A stretch of 64,000 bases of DNA. Source: Onishia taeanensis (GTDB lineage Bacteria > Pseudomonadota > Gammaproteobacteria > Pseudomonadales > Halomonadaceae). Within the stretch, counting starts at the first letter, position 1, and each line of letters opens with the position of its first letter. Below the pieces are notes generated by a model. The model worked only from the letters and a program-made list of their open reading frames with translations. It searched no databases and was not told the origin of the DNA. This document shows positions 28,801 to 36,325 of this stretch, piece after piece. Location: positions 378,951 through 442,950 of the forward strand of contig NZ_FNCI01000002.1 in NCBI RefSeq assembly GCF_900100755.1, in the 5' to 3' direction. The position numbers were made by a program, and so were the translations under genes.

Positions 28801-28912
28801 CCAGAAGATGGGCGAGACCGTCTATCTGCCCATGGTCGACGGCCAGGTCCACGAGGCCGAAATCGTCAGCCCTATCTTCCTCGACCCCAAGGGAGAGCGT
28901 CAGAATGTCTAA
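25874..28912 (+). CDS. soxA: Heterotetrameric sarcosine oxidase, alpha subunit
   Basis: Largest subunit (1012 residues). An N-terminal ferredoxin-like fold (about 15-105, FTFNGQRYQGHPGDTLASAL) is followed by an NAD-binding oxidoreductase domain (VLVVGAGPAGLSAALAAG near 172) and a C-terminal aminomethyltransferase (GCV_T) domain from about 620. The last binds tetrahydrofolate and turns the methyl carbon into methylene-THF instead of free formaldehyde. FKYSRPRGIVAAGAEEPNG is a strong family signature. The start overlaps soxD by four bases and the end overlaps soxG by eight, so the operon is tightly packed. Confidence 0.96.
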   Translation: MSQPNRLKTGGRVDRSRQLTFTFNGQRYQGHPGDTLASALLANGVDIVNRSFKYSRPRGIVAAGAEEPNGIVQLGSTEAGQVPNVRATQQALYQDLSARSTNGWPNVQRDLMGLVGKLGGQFMPPGFYYKTFMAPASMWLTYEKYIRKAAGLGRSPTENDPDIYDHRHQHCDVLVVGAGPAGLSAALAAGRAGARVILVDEQEEMGGSLLSSRESIDDAPATTWVEKVLKELSELEHVTLMPRTTANGYHDHNFVTLHERCTEHLADLAPRAGGRRQVRSRMHRVRAGQVVLASGAHERPLVYAGNDVPGNMLAGAVSTYIRRYGVAPGNRLVLSTSNDDGYRSALDWAEAGREVVAIADARQNPDGELVEQARAKGIQIIAGSAVIEARGDKRVAAAKVAKIDIEGFKVTGPVEELACDTIASSGGFSPVVHLASHTGSRPTWNEELLGFMPSPVKGMTPTGGAHGVYALGQVIADGFKAGSAAGEACGFERQDASLPKVDERREGAAVALYQVPHQKATLRGPKQFVDMQNDVTAAAIELATREGFESIEHVKRYTAMGFGTDQGKLGNINGMAIAARCLGRTIPEVGTTVFRPNYTPVSFGAIVGRHCGELFDPERYTAMHQWHVENGAEFEDVGQWKRPWYFPRTVNGKTETMHEAVARECSAVREKVGILDASTLGKIDIQGPDAREFLGRVYTNKWAKLAPGRVRYGLMCKDDGMVFDDGTTSCLAENHFLMTTSTGGAATVLEWLEIWHQTEWPELDVYFNSVTDHWATMTVTGPEARKLMAELTDIDLDKDSFKFMDWREGKVAGVPARVFRISFTGELAYEINVQANYAMHVWKKLFAHGDKYGLTPYGTETMHVLRAEKGFIIAGQDTDGSVTPEDLGMHWAIGYDKPNSWIGKRALTRPDTKRTDRKQMVGLKPKDPSVVLEEGAQIVFDPNHAIPMPMKGHVTSSYYSPTLQSGFALAVVMGGHQKMGETVYLPMVDGQVHEAEIVSPIFLDPKGERQNV

Positions 28913-29552
28913 CGCACAACAGTTCGATACGCGCCTCGTCGGTGAACATGCAGGCGAGATCGCCGTCGAGTCGCCGCTGGCTTACAGCATGCATCGCTCG
29001 GGGGCGCCGAAGGCCAAGGCCGACACTACGGTAACGCTGCGCGAGCGTGCTTTTCTCGGGCACCTGACCCTGCGTGGTGGCGCCATCGTCCTCGACGAGG
29101 CGCTGCGCGACGTGCTCGGCATGAGCCTACCCGGAGAGCCCCTGGGGCTTGTCCAGGACGAGGCCGGTGAGCGCTCGATTCAGTGGATGTCCCCGGACGA
29201 GTGGCTGCTGATCGTGCCGGGCGGCGAGGAGTTCGACGTCGAGCGTCGTCTGCGCGAGGCGCTGGGCGATGCCCATTTCGCCATCAGCAACGTCAGCGGC
29301 GGCCAGACCCTGCTGGAACTCGAGGGTGAGGCGGCTCGCGAGGTGTTGATGAAGTCGGTGGCCTATGACGTCCACCCGCGTCATTTCCCGGTAGGCAAGG
29401 GGGTCACCACGGTATTTGCCAAGGCCTCGGTGATTCTGCGTCGCCCTTCTGAGGAGCGCTGGGAGTTGGTGGTGCGCCGCAGCTTCGCCGATTACACCTA
29501 TCGCTGGCTGCTCGACGCCGGGGAGGAGTTCGGCGTCGGCGTCGAGCGCTGA
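28905..29552 (+). CDS. soxG: Heterotetrameric sarcosine oxidase, gamma subunit
   Basis: Structural gamma chain of sarcosine oxidase (215 residues, normal for the family), related to the folate-binding domain of aminomethyltransferases. Typical segments are ERSIQWMSPDEWLLIVPGG, HFAISNVSGGQTLLELEG and YDVHPRHFPVGKGVTTVFAK. It overlaps soxA by eight bases. A hairpin separates it from purU. Confidence 0.94.
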   Translation: MSNAQQFDTRLVGEHAGEIAVESPLAYSMHRSGAPKAKADTTVTLRERAFLGHLTLRGGAIVLDEALRDVLGMSLPGEPLGLVQDEAGERSIQWMSPDEWLLIVPGGEEFDVERRLREALGDAHFAISNVSGGQTLLELEGEAAREVLMKSVAYDVHPRHFPVGKGVTTVFAKASVILRRPSEERWELVVRRSFADYTYRWLLDAGEEFGVGVER

Positions 29553-29579
29553 GCCCAACTTCCTTATCGACTGTTTTTC

Positions 29580-29602
29580 CAGGCCGGGTTCGTCCCGGCC
29601 TG
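29580..29602 (+). terminator. Hairpin between soxG and purU
   Basis: A 9-bp perfect stem (29580-29588 with 29594-29602) and TTCGT loop lies 27 bp past soxG. It lacks a clear T run, so it may only reduce read-through into purU. Confidence 0.55.
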
Positions 29603-29621
29603 CTTCGTCTGGAGACATCCC

Positions 29622-30509
29622 ATGAGCCACATGAATGCGAGTATCGGTAAGAGCGCCGGGACCTGGGTCCTGACTGCTCAGTGTCCCAGCCGCCTGGGTA
29701 CCGTGGACGTGGTGACCCGCTTTCTCAAGGAGAGCCGCTGCTACATCACCGAGCAGCAATCCTTTGATGATCGCCTTTCCGAGCGCTTCTTCATTCGCAC
29801 CGAGTTCCGTCCCATGGACGCCGAGTTCGACGCCGGGGCTTTCCAAGCCGACTTCGCTGCGCGGGCCGGGGAGTTCGATATGGCCTTCGAGCTGACCGCC
29901 CCCGACGCGCGGCTGCCGGTGGTGATCATGGTATCCAAGGCCGATCACTGCCTGAATGACCTGCTGTATCGCTATCGTACCGGCCAGCTGTCCATCGACA
30001 TCCGGGCGGTGGTGTCCAACCATCCGGATCTCGAGCCGCTGGCCGCCTGGCATGACCTGCCGTATTACCACTTCCCGATTACGCCCGAGACCAAGGCCGA
30101 ACAGGAAGCCCAGGTATGGCAGGTGGTACAGGACACCGGCGCCGAGCTGGTCATCCTGGCCCGCTACATGCAAGTGCTATCCAGTGAGATGTGCGAGAAG
30201 CTCAGCGGTCGCGCGATCAACATCCACCACTCACTGCTGCCCGGTTTCAAGGGTGCCAAGCCCTACCATCAGGCCTACGAAAAGGGCGTCAAGCTGGTCG
30301 GCGCCACCGCTCACTATATCAACGACGACCTCGACGAAGGGCCGATCATCACTCAGGGGGTGGATCCGGTCAGTCATGCCGACTATCCCGAAGACTTGGT
30401 GGCCAAGGGGCGCGACGTCGAGTGTCTGACGCTGGCTCGGGCCGTGGCCTACCACGTCGAACGGCGCGTTTTCCTGCACAAGCGTCGCACGGTGGTGTTC
30501 ACCCGCTAG
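29622..30509 (+). CDS. purU: Formyltetrahydrofolate deformylase
   Basis: Hydrolyses 10-formyl-THF to formate and THF, freeing folate when the C1 pool is overfilled by sarcosine oxidation. The 295-residue protein has an N-terminal ACT domain (residues 10-90, CPSRLGTVDVVTRFLKE) and a formyltransferase-like catalytic domain with VVSNHPDLEPLA, INIHHSLLPGFKGAKPYHQA and DLDEGPIITQGVDPV. The ribosome binding site GGAG precedes ATG 29622. It ends the sox operon as in Pseudomonas (purU2, PA5420). Confidence 0.95.
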   Translation: MSHMNASIGKSAGTWVLTAQCPSRLGTVDVVTRFLKESRCYITEQQSFDDRLSERFFIRTEFRPMDAEFDAGAFQADFAARAGEFDMAFELTAPDARLPVVIMVSKADHCLNDLLYRYRTGQLSIDIRAVVSNHPDLEPLAAWHDLPYYHFPITPETKAEQEAQVWQVVQDTGAELVILARYMQVLSSEMCEKLSGRAINIHHSLLPGFKGAKPYHQAYEKGVKLVGATAHYINDDLDEGPIITQGVDPVSHADYPEDLVAKGRDVECLTLARAVAYHVERRVFLHKRRTVVFTR

Positions 30510-30546
30510 CCCCATCGACACCGCTACCGGCGGCTGCAAAGAACGA

Positions 30547-31344
30547 TCAGCGACTCAGGGCCTTCTTTTGCAAGGCCTTGAGGGAGTCGGCGAGCTGCGG
30601 GCTCAGCGCCTCGAGCGCTGGGCGCGCGAAGAAGAAGCCCTGCTGTAGATAGATACCGTGGTCGCGAAGCCATAGCGCTTCCGCTTCGCGCTCGATGCCT
30701 TCCGCCACCAGCTTGACTTCGAGTTCGCCGGCCAATCCGATCACTGCCTTTAGCAGCGCCTGCCTGCGGCGATCATGATCGCAATCGCGCACTAGCTCAC
30801 GGTCAATCTTCAAGATATCGGGCCGCAAGTCAGTGAGCAGGTCGAGGTTGGCATAGCCGTTGCCAAAGTCATCCAGTGCGGTGGTGAACCCCATGGCCCG
30901 GTAGGCATCGATGATGCCGCGCAGGTGCTGGCGGTCCTGGACTAGCTCGGTCTCGGTGATCTCGAAGTTAATACGCTGGGTAGGCCATCCCATCCGTTTG
31001 CAAGCGTCCATTGTGGCCTGAATGCAGGCCTCCGGCTCATAGACGGCATTGGGCATGAAGTTGATCGATAGCGGCTCGCGCATATCCAACTGGCTGGCAA
31101 GCTCAATGGCCTTGACCCGGCAGGCTTGATCGAAGCGATACACGAGCTCATCGGTGATCCGGCCGATCACGCTACCCGCCGACTCCCCATTCAAGCCGCG
31201 TACCAGGGCTTCGTAAGAGTGAATGTTGCCCACCTCCAGATCCACGATGGGCTGGAAGGCCATCGTGAAGTCGAAGGGCAGAGAGCCTTCACAGCGGCCA
31301 CAGGAGTGGTCATGTCTCGCACATCGCGCCATCTTGTCGTCCAT
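30547..31344 (-). CDS. Stand-alone EAL-domain c-di-GMP phosphodiesterase
   Basis: A 265-residue cytosolic protein that is almost entirely an EAL domain, predicted to hydrolyse cyclic di-GMP to pGpG. Catalytic elements are kept: YEALVRG, INFMPN, NFEITETEL, LDDFGNGYANLDLL, LKIDREL, LVAEGIE and a final QQGFFFARP. There is no GGDEF or sensor domain. The short N-terminus is unusual in being rich in cysteine and histidine (MARCARHDHSCGRCEG), which could bind metal or respond to redox. It is convergent with purU and has no visible partner, so the signal it answers is unknown. Confidence 0.87.
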   Translation of the reverse strand: MDDKMARCARHDHSCGRCEGSLPFDFTMAFQPIVDLEVGNIHSYEALVRGLNGESAGSVIGRITDELVYRFDQACRVKAIELASQLDMREPLSINFMPNAVYEPEACIQATMDACKRMGWPTQRINFEITETELVQDRQHLRGIIDAYRAMGFTTALDDFGNGYANLDLLTDLRPDILKIDRELVRDCDHDRRRQALLKAVIGLAGELEVKLVAEGIEREAEALWLRDHGIYLQQGFFFARPALEALSPQLADSLKALQKKALSR

Positions 31345-31948
31345 TCCGGCATTGTTGGGCTTTTTCCATACTGCTCATGAATGCAGTGCCCGTCATGAGC
31401 GTTTCGAGCCCATCTGCGTCTGCACCCATCCAGCGTGACTCGCTATTGGAGTCATATCGGCTTCTTGGCCTTCAGCTTTACGTTCGGCCGAGAGTTTTAT
31501 CTCTCCGTAATCTCCCGGCACTCCACGTCGAGCCTACTTTTTTTACCGGTTCATATCGACGTTTCTTGCTGCCGGCGGCCGGAAGTCGACGTAAAAGGCA
31601 GCGTCCCGGTTCGTTTGGCTTCGTTCTTTGGTCGTAAACAGGGCCTGATGCGTTTAATGATTTTCAGCGGAAAAGATTTCCAAAAGCCTGTGCTGGCAGT
31701 GTCTGGAGCGAAGGTCAGACCAATTTCGTCCTCTGCAAGCGTTGATCTGCTGCTTTGGGAGGGGTATGGCGAGAATGGCTTTTTTCGCTAGCTTGTAAGC
31801 GTGAATGATCGGCGATGCCATCCTGCTCAGGCGTGCCGGCCTTGCCGATCAATTCGACTCGTTTGCGGACGAGTTCAATGGGTATTCGAAAAACAATAGC
31901 CTCATCTCGCCCCGACCGTGGCGAGATGCCATCCCAGGAGTTCATGCC
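31345..31948. promoter_or_regulatory. 604-bp gene-free region between EAL gene and TRAP operon
   Basis: Divergent upstream region of the EAL gene and dctP. It is less GC-rich than its surroundings. Short open frames here have no family similarity or ribosome binding site and are not called. An inverted pair GTCGACGT/ACGTTTC-like words near 31556-31592 is weak. CAGGAG before 31949 is the dctP ribosome binding site. No operator resembling the gbc elements was found. Confidence 0.4.
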
Positions 31949-33115
31949 ATGCAAGATGACAAGCATCCCTCACGCTTGACCACCGACCTCGCTTCATCGA
32001 CTGACACCTTGACCAAGACCCCGGCCAGTCGCCGCAGCTTCCTCAAGACGGCTGCCTTAGGCTCGGCGGCCGCCGTCGCGGCTCCCTGGATCGGCAATGC
32101 TCAAGCGCAGCAGGGAATTCGCATTCGCATGCAGTCTTCCTGGCAGCCAGGCACCACCGGCTACAGCATTTTCGAAACCTGGTGCAATCGCGTGGCCGAG
32201 GAGACCGGCGGTGAAGTCACCATCGAGCCATTTCCGGCCGGTGCGGTCGCGGGTGCCTTCGAAGTGGCCGATGCCGTGCGCAACGGCGTATTGGATGGCC
32301 AGAACTGGTTCACCGTTTACTGGCCCGGCAAGATGCCGGCCGGCGTCTTCTTGACGGCCTATCCGATGGGCCTGTCGATGCCCCACCAGTGGGACATCAT
32401 GTTCGGCGCCTATGGTGGCTTCGGCCTCGCCAAGGACCTGTATCGCAAACAGGGGCTCGAGCTGCTGGGCTATGTCCATCACGACATGAACCTGATCCAC
32501 TCCAAGAAGCCGCTGCGCAGCTTCGATGACTTCAAGGGCGTCAAGCTGCGTATGCCGGGCGGCATCGTCGCCGAGACCTTCGCCGCTGCCGGTGCGCGTA
32601 CCACCCTGCTGCCGGGCTCTGAGGTCTATCCGGCACTCGAGAAGGGCACCATCGACGCCGCCGACTATGTCGGTGCAGCGGTCAACTATGAGCTGGGCTT
32701 CTGGCAGGTCGCTGACTACATCATCATGGGGCCGCCCTCCACGCCCTGCCTGCACCAGGCCGTCGACCTCATGGATATCGCGGTCAATCGTCGCGTGTTC
32801 GAGCGCATGTCGCCGAAGACCCAGGACTTGATGCATGACCTGGTGGCGGCTTACTCCCGCGAACACTATGCGGCGATCCAGAAGGCCAACGCCGAGGCTT
32901 GGCCGAAGTACAAGGAGAAGGGCGTCGAGATCATCCACCTTTCCGAGGACGATGCCGACCGCTTCCGCGAGGTCGCCGTACCGCTGTGGTTCAAGTGGGC
33001 CAACAAGGACCAGGATGCGGCCCGTCTGTTCAAGGCCCACCTGGATACCATGATGGACCCGGCGGTGGCGCTGCTGACTCCCGAGGACGTCAAGGACTAC
33101 GAGCTCAACCTATAA
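31949..33115 (+). CDS. TRAP transporter solute-binding protein, DctP family, Tat-exported
   Basis: Periplasmic receptor that binds a carboxylate-type solute for the fused permease downstream. The 388-residue protein starts at ATG 31949 (AGGAG eight bases upstream); the frame is open 48 codons further but without similarity. The N-terminus carries a twin-arginine signal (SRRSFLKTAALGSAAAVAA, cut after NAQA). The mature protein shows DctP features: GVKLRMPGGIVAETF with the substrate-binding arginine, LPGSEVYPALEKGTIDAADY and GFWQVADYIIM. It resembles the alpha-keto acid (TakP-like) branch. The substrate cannot be fixed from sequence; location after the sox operon suggests a metabolic link but does not prove one. 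Confidence 0.88.
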   Translation: MQDDKHPSRLTTDLASSTDTLTKTPASRRSFLKTAALGSAAAVAAPWIGNAQAQQGIRIRMQSSWQPGTTGYSIFETWCNRVAEETGGEVTIEPFPAGAVAGAFEVADAVRNGVLDGQNWFTVYWPGKMPAGVFLTAYPMGLSMPHQWDIMFGAYGGFGLAKDLYRKQGLELLGYVHHDMNLIHSKKPLRSFDDFKGVKLRMPGGIVAETFAAAGARTTLLPGSEVYPALEKGTIDAADYVGAAVNYELGFWQVADYIIMGPPSTPCLHQAVDLMDIAVNRRVFERMSPKTQDLMHDLVAAYSREHYAAIQKANAEAWPKYKEKGVEIIHLSEDDADRFREVAVPLWFKWANKDQDAARLFKAHLDTMMDPAVALLTPEDVKDYELNL

Positions 33116-33259
33116 GCCTGAACGGCTCTCTGTCGGGGGCCGTGGCCCATGGGCTGTCGTCCCCGACATGAGTCGCATGATCACTGCCTATCCCGCATCC
33201 CCTTGACTTGATGTTCCGTTGCCATCGCCGGGAGCTGATGGTATCGCGGAGGAGTATCC

Positions 33260-35458
33260 ATGAATCTTGAGATCAACTTTGTTCTGCCGCACTGGCTTTA
33301 TTGGTCGGTGCTGCTGTTGCTACCCCTAGTGGTGATGTTCTTCGTCGACCGCAGCTTCCGCCGGGGTGCCAGCGTTGATGGCGGCGATACCGCTGAAATT
33401 CCCGCTGGTGGTGATGGCCAGGCAGGTTACAAGCCTCCCGGCAATCTGTTCACCACCATCGTCGATCGCATTTCCGGGTTTTCCGGTCGCTACGTGGCCT
33501 ACTGGGCACTGGTGGCTCCCTTCGCCTTCGCTTATGAAGTCCTGCTGCGCTATGCCTTCAACTCGCCGACTAACTGGGTCCACGAGTCGATGACGCTGAT
33601 GTTCGGCATGCAGTATCTGGTGGCTGGTGCCTACGCCCTGCGCGAGGGCGGACACGTGCGCGTCGATATCCTCTATCAGCGTGCCAAGCCGGTAAACAAG
33701 GCGGCGCTGGATGTTCTGACATCGGTGTTTTTCTTCATCTTCACGATTGCGCTGATGGTGACCGGCTGGACGTTCTTCTCCCAGTCGGTGAGCGATCAGT
33801 ATTTCTTCGGCTCTAGCTATGCCAACGAGACGTCCTTTACCGAATGGGCCATTCAGTTCTACCCGGTGAAGTTCATGCTCTTCTTCGGCGCTCTGCTGCT
33901 GCTGTTGCAGGGCTTTGGCCAACTGATTCGTGATATCCAGTCATGCCGCCATCATTGGCGTCTGAACGAAGACAGCCGGACCTTCGCCGGCGTGCTGCTG
34001 ATCATCGCCGTGGTGCTAGGCGCCTGGATGCTGTTTGAGATGGTCAACATCGCGGTGACCGACTATGAGAGTCTGCCATTAAGCCTCGAGAACAGCCTGG
34101 GTTCGGTCGGCATCGGCGCCCTGACCCTGGTGATGTTCGGCTCGCTGATGGTGGTGCTGGTGGCGGGTTTGCCGCTGGCCTTCGTGACCGGGGGGCTGGG
34201 GGTGGTCTTCCTCTACTTGGTGGGCGATCAGGCCATGCTGAACCTGATGCCGTCGCGCATCTTCCCGATGATGACCAACTATCAGCTCTCGGCCATTCCG
34301 CTGTTCATCTTCATGGCCTCGGTGCTGGAGAAGGCCGGCATCATCGAGGAGCTGTTCGACGTCGTCTACAAGTGGATGGGCGGCCTGAAGGCGGGTTTGG
34401 CCATCGCCACCGTCATCGCCTCGACCCTGCTGGCCGCCATGGTGGGCGTGATCGGCGCTGCGGTGGTGACCATGGGCCTGATCGCCCTGCCGGCGATGCT
34501 CAAGCGTAACTACAACCCGGAAATTGCCATCGGCTCGATCATGGCCGGCGGGACCCTGGGGATTCTGATTCCGCCGTCGATTCTTGCCATCATCTACGGT
34601 GTCATCGCCCAGCAGTCGGTGGGTGAGCTCTATCTCGGCTCGCTGATTCCCGGCCTGTTGCTGGCCTTCATGTACGGCTTCTACTGCTGGATGCGCGGCA
34701 CGCTGAATATAAAAATGGCGCCGCCGATGCCGGTCGAGGACCGGGTCGATATGAAAGAGAAGCTGCGCCTGCTGCGGAACATGCTGGCGCCGATCGTCCT
34801 GGTGATTCTGGTCCTCGGCATCATCTTCACCGGCATCGCGACACCCGTGGAAGCGGCCGGCATTGGCACCTTCGGCGCCCTGGTCGTGGCGGCCATGCAT
34901 GGGCGTCTGACCTGGCCAAACCTGCATGCGGCCTGTATGACGACTCTGGTCGCATCGGCGATGGTGATGTGGATCATCTTCGGTGCCAGCATCTTCGTCG
35001 GCTTTTACATCCTTCAGGGCGGCCAGCAGTTCGTGCAGGAGCTGATCTCCGGTGCGGGCCTCGGTCCCTATGCGGTATTGGCCCTGATGATGGTACTGCT
35101 GGTGGCGCTGGGCATGTTCCTCGATTGGGTGGGCATTTTGCTGCTGGCGGTGCCCATCTTCGTGCCGCTGATTCAGGGCCTGAACTTCGACGGCGTATTC
35201 GGGCTGCCAGGGGTCGCGCCGGCCGATGTCTCGCTGTGGTTCGGCGTCATCTACCTGGTCAACATGCAGATGTCATTCCTGAGTCCGCCGTTTGGCTACG
35301 CGCTCTTCTACATCAAGGGCGTGTGTCCGCCGCATATCACCATGGCGCAGATCTTCCGGGCATCCTTCCCATTCCTGGGCATCCAGGCGCTGGGGCTGCT
35401 GCTGGTCATTCTCTTCCCGGCACTGGTGACCTGGTTGCCCGGCCTGGCCTATGGTTAA
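33260..35458 (+). CDS. TRAP transporter fused small and large permease (DctQM)
   Basis: Membrane part of the TRAP system with DctP above. The 732-residue chain joins an N-terminal DctQ-like domain (about residues 70-225, after one extra helix HWLYWSVLLLLPLVVMFFVD) to a DctM-like domain from about 250 to the end. The DctM part shows VLVAGLPLAFVTGGLGVVFL, GGTLGILIPPSILAIIYG and SFLSPPFGYALFYIKGVCPP. The split DctQ and DctM genes of the second TRAP operon in this window (51.6-54.7 kb) make a useful contrast. It follows dctP after 144 bp. TRAP systems use a sodium gradient. Confidence 0.9.
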   Translation: MNLEINFVLPHWLYWSVLLLLPLVVMFFVDRSFRRGASVDGGDTAEIPAGGDGQAGYKPPGNLFTTIVDRISGFSGRYVAYWALVAPFAFAYEVLLRYAFNSPTNWVHESMTLMFGMQYLVAGAYALREGGHVRVDILYQRAKPVNKAALDVLTSVFFFIFTIALMVTGWTFFSQSVSDQYFFGSSYANETSFTEWAIQFYPVKFMLFFGALLLLLQGFGQLIRDIQSCRHHWRLNEDSRTFAGVLLIIAVVLGAWMLFEMVNIAVTDYESLPLSLENSLGSVGIGALTLVMFGSLMVVLVAGLPLAFVTGGLGVVFLYLVGDQAMLNLMPSRIFPMMTNYQLSAIPLFIFMASVLEKAGIIEELFDVVYKWMGGLKAGLAIATVIASTLLAAMVGVIGAAVVTMGLIALPAMLKRNYNPEIAIGSIMAGGTLGILIPPSILAIIYGVIAQQSVGELYLGSLIPGLLLAFMYGFYCWMRGTLNIKMAPPMPVEDRVDMKEKLRLLRNMLAPIVLVILVLGIIFTGIATPVEAAGIGTFGALVVAAMHGRLTWPNLHAACMTTLVASAMVMWIIFGASIFVGFYILQGGQQFVQELISGAGLGPYAVLALMMVLLVALGMFLDWVGILLLAVPIFVPLIQGLNFDGVFGLPGVAPADVSLWFGVIYLVNMQMSFLSPPFGYALFYIKGVCPPHITMAQIFRASFPFLGIQALGLLLVILFPALVTWLPGLAYG

Positions 35459-35494
35459 GGGCTTCGGCTAAGGGCTTTGGCTAAGGGCTTCGGG
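35456..35494. repeat. Three tandem 13-bp repeats starting at the TRAP permease stop codon
   Basis: TAAGGGCTTCGGC, TAAGGGCTTTGGC and TAAGGGCTTCGGG follow each other without gaps; the first TAA is the permease stop. Copies two and three differ by one base each from the first. The sequence looks like replication slippage. Confidence 0.85.
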
Positions 35495-35513
35495 CAAGCC
35501 GCCCGACAAGGGG

Positions 35514-35568
35514 CGCCAGGTACCCGCCTGGCGACCCGAAAGGGTCATGGCCGGGCATTGTCCCGGCC
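35514..35568 (+). terminator. Clustered hairpins after the TRAP permease
   Basis: Three hairpins lie in a row: CGCCAGG/CCTGGCG (35514-35520, 35527-35533), a GACCC-GAAA-GGGTC tetraloop hairpin (35533-35546), and GGCCGGG/CCCGGCC (35549-35555, 35562-35568) followed by TTGTCGTT. The last is the likeliest terminator. Confidence 0.65.
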
Positions 35569-35700
35569 TTGTCGTTGTCGCAACCCGGTGCCATAGTCTC
35601 TGTCGTTGCAATTCTTTACATGGCACAGTTGAACGCTAGTGCTTCTCTGTCGTCCCATGTTGGGTACACACACTGCACTCCCCTTGGAGGTATTTTTTAG

Positions 35701-36105
35701 ATGCAACGCCTGACTGCCCTGTTTACGGCTGCGCTGCTGAGCGCCGGTATCATGTCCGCGCCTGCCATGGCGCAAGAAGACGCCGCTTCTTCCGAGGCTG
35801 CACAAGCCCAGGCGGCCGCACCGGCCACTGATTTCTCCGACGAGACGCTGCAGAAATTCGCCGACGCCTCCAAGGAAATCGCCAGCGTGTCTCGCGAGTA
35901 CACCGAGCGTCTGCAAAACGCCGATGATGAGGCTGCCAAGCAGGAAGTTCGCATGGAAGCCAACGAGGACATGGTCGGCATCGTCGAGGATAGCGGTCTC
36001 GAGGTCAGCACCTTCAACGCCATCGGTCAGGCTATCCAGCAGGACCCTGAGCTGATGAAGCGGGTCCAGGCCATGGTTGAGCCGCAAGAGCCGCAGGACA
36101 AGTGA
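35701..36105 (+). CDS. Exported DUF4168 protein
   Basis: A 134-residue periplasmic protein of unknown function. Residues 1-24 are a signal peptide (TALFTAALLSAGIMSAPAMA, cut after AMA). An acidic, alanine-rich linker leads to a helical DUF4168 domain: DFSDETLQKFADASKEIASV, EVRMEANEDMVGIVEDSGL and STFNAIGQAIQQDPELMKRV. TTGGAGG lies before the ATG. It stands alone between terminators. DUF4168 proteins are common in salt-adapted and environmental proteobacteria; no activity is established. Confidence 0.85.
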   Translation: MQRLTALFTAALLSAGIMSAPAMAQEDAASSEAAQAQAAAPATDFSDETLQKFADASKEIASVSREYTERLQNADDEAAKQEVRMEANEDMVGIVEDSGLEVSTFNAIGQAIQQDPELMKRVQAMVEPQEPQDK

Positions 36106-36146
36106 TGCCAATCACCGGCTATATCTAAGCCGGTCGCGTCATGGTA

Positions 36147-36172
36147 AAAGGCCACCTTCGGGTGGCCTTTTT
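36147..36172 (+). terminator. Rho-independent terminator after the DUF4168 gene
   Basis: A 10-bp stem (36147-36156 with 36161-36170) closed by a TTCG tetraloop is followed by further T. Confidence 0.9.
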
Positions 36173-36325
36173 CATGCGTGAGTGTTTCTGCATGGGGTAG
36201 CCCTTTACAGTCCATGGCGGGCATTGGAGACTTGGGCCATCGGGTCCCATGGATGCAGCGCTGACTGATTCAAATTCTCCTCATGGTTGAGAGACCGACT
36301 AGACACCCAAGGCGAGGCGGTGAGC

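Noticed and set aside
31435-31791. 118-codon frame in the EAL-dctP gap
   Set aside because: No ribosome binding site, no similarity, and odd cysteine/arginine-rich composition.
35456-35494. 13-bp tandem repeats as a CRISPR fragment
   Set aside because: Units are contiguous with no spacers and no cas genes are nearby.
36287-36325. TTG start for the DUF294 protein
   Set aside because: ATG 36326 has a better ribosome binding site and begins where similarity begins.
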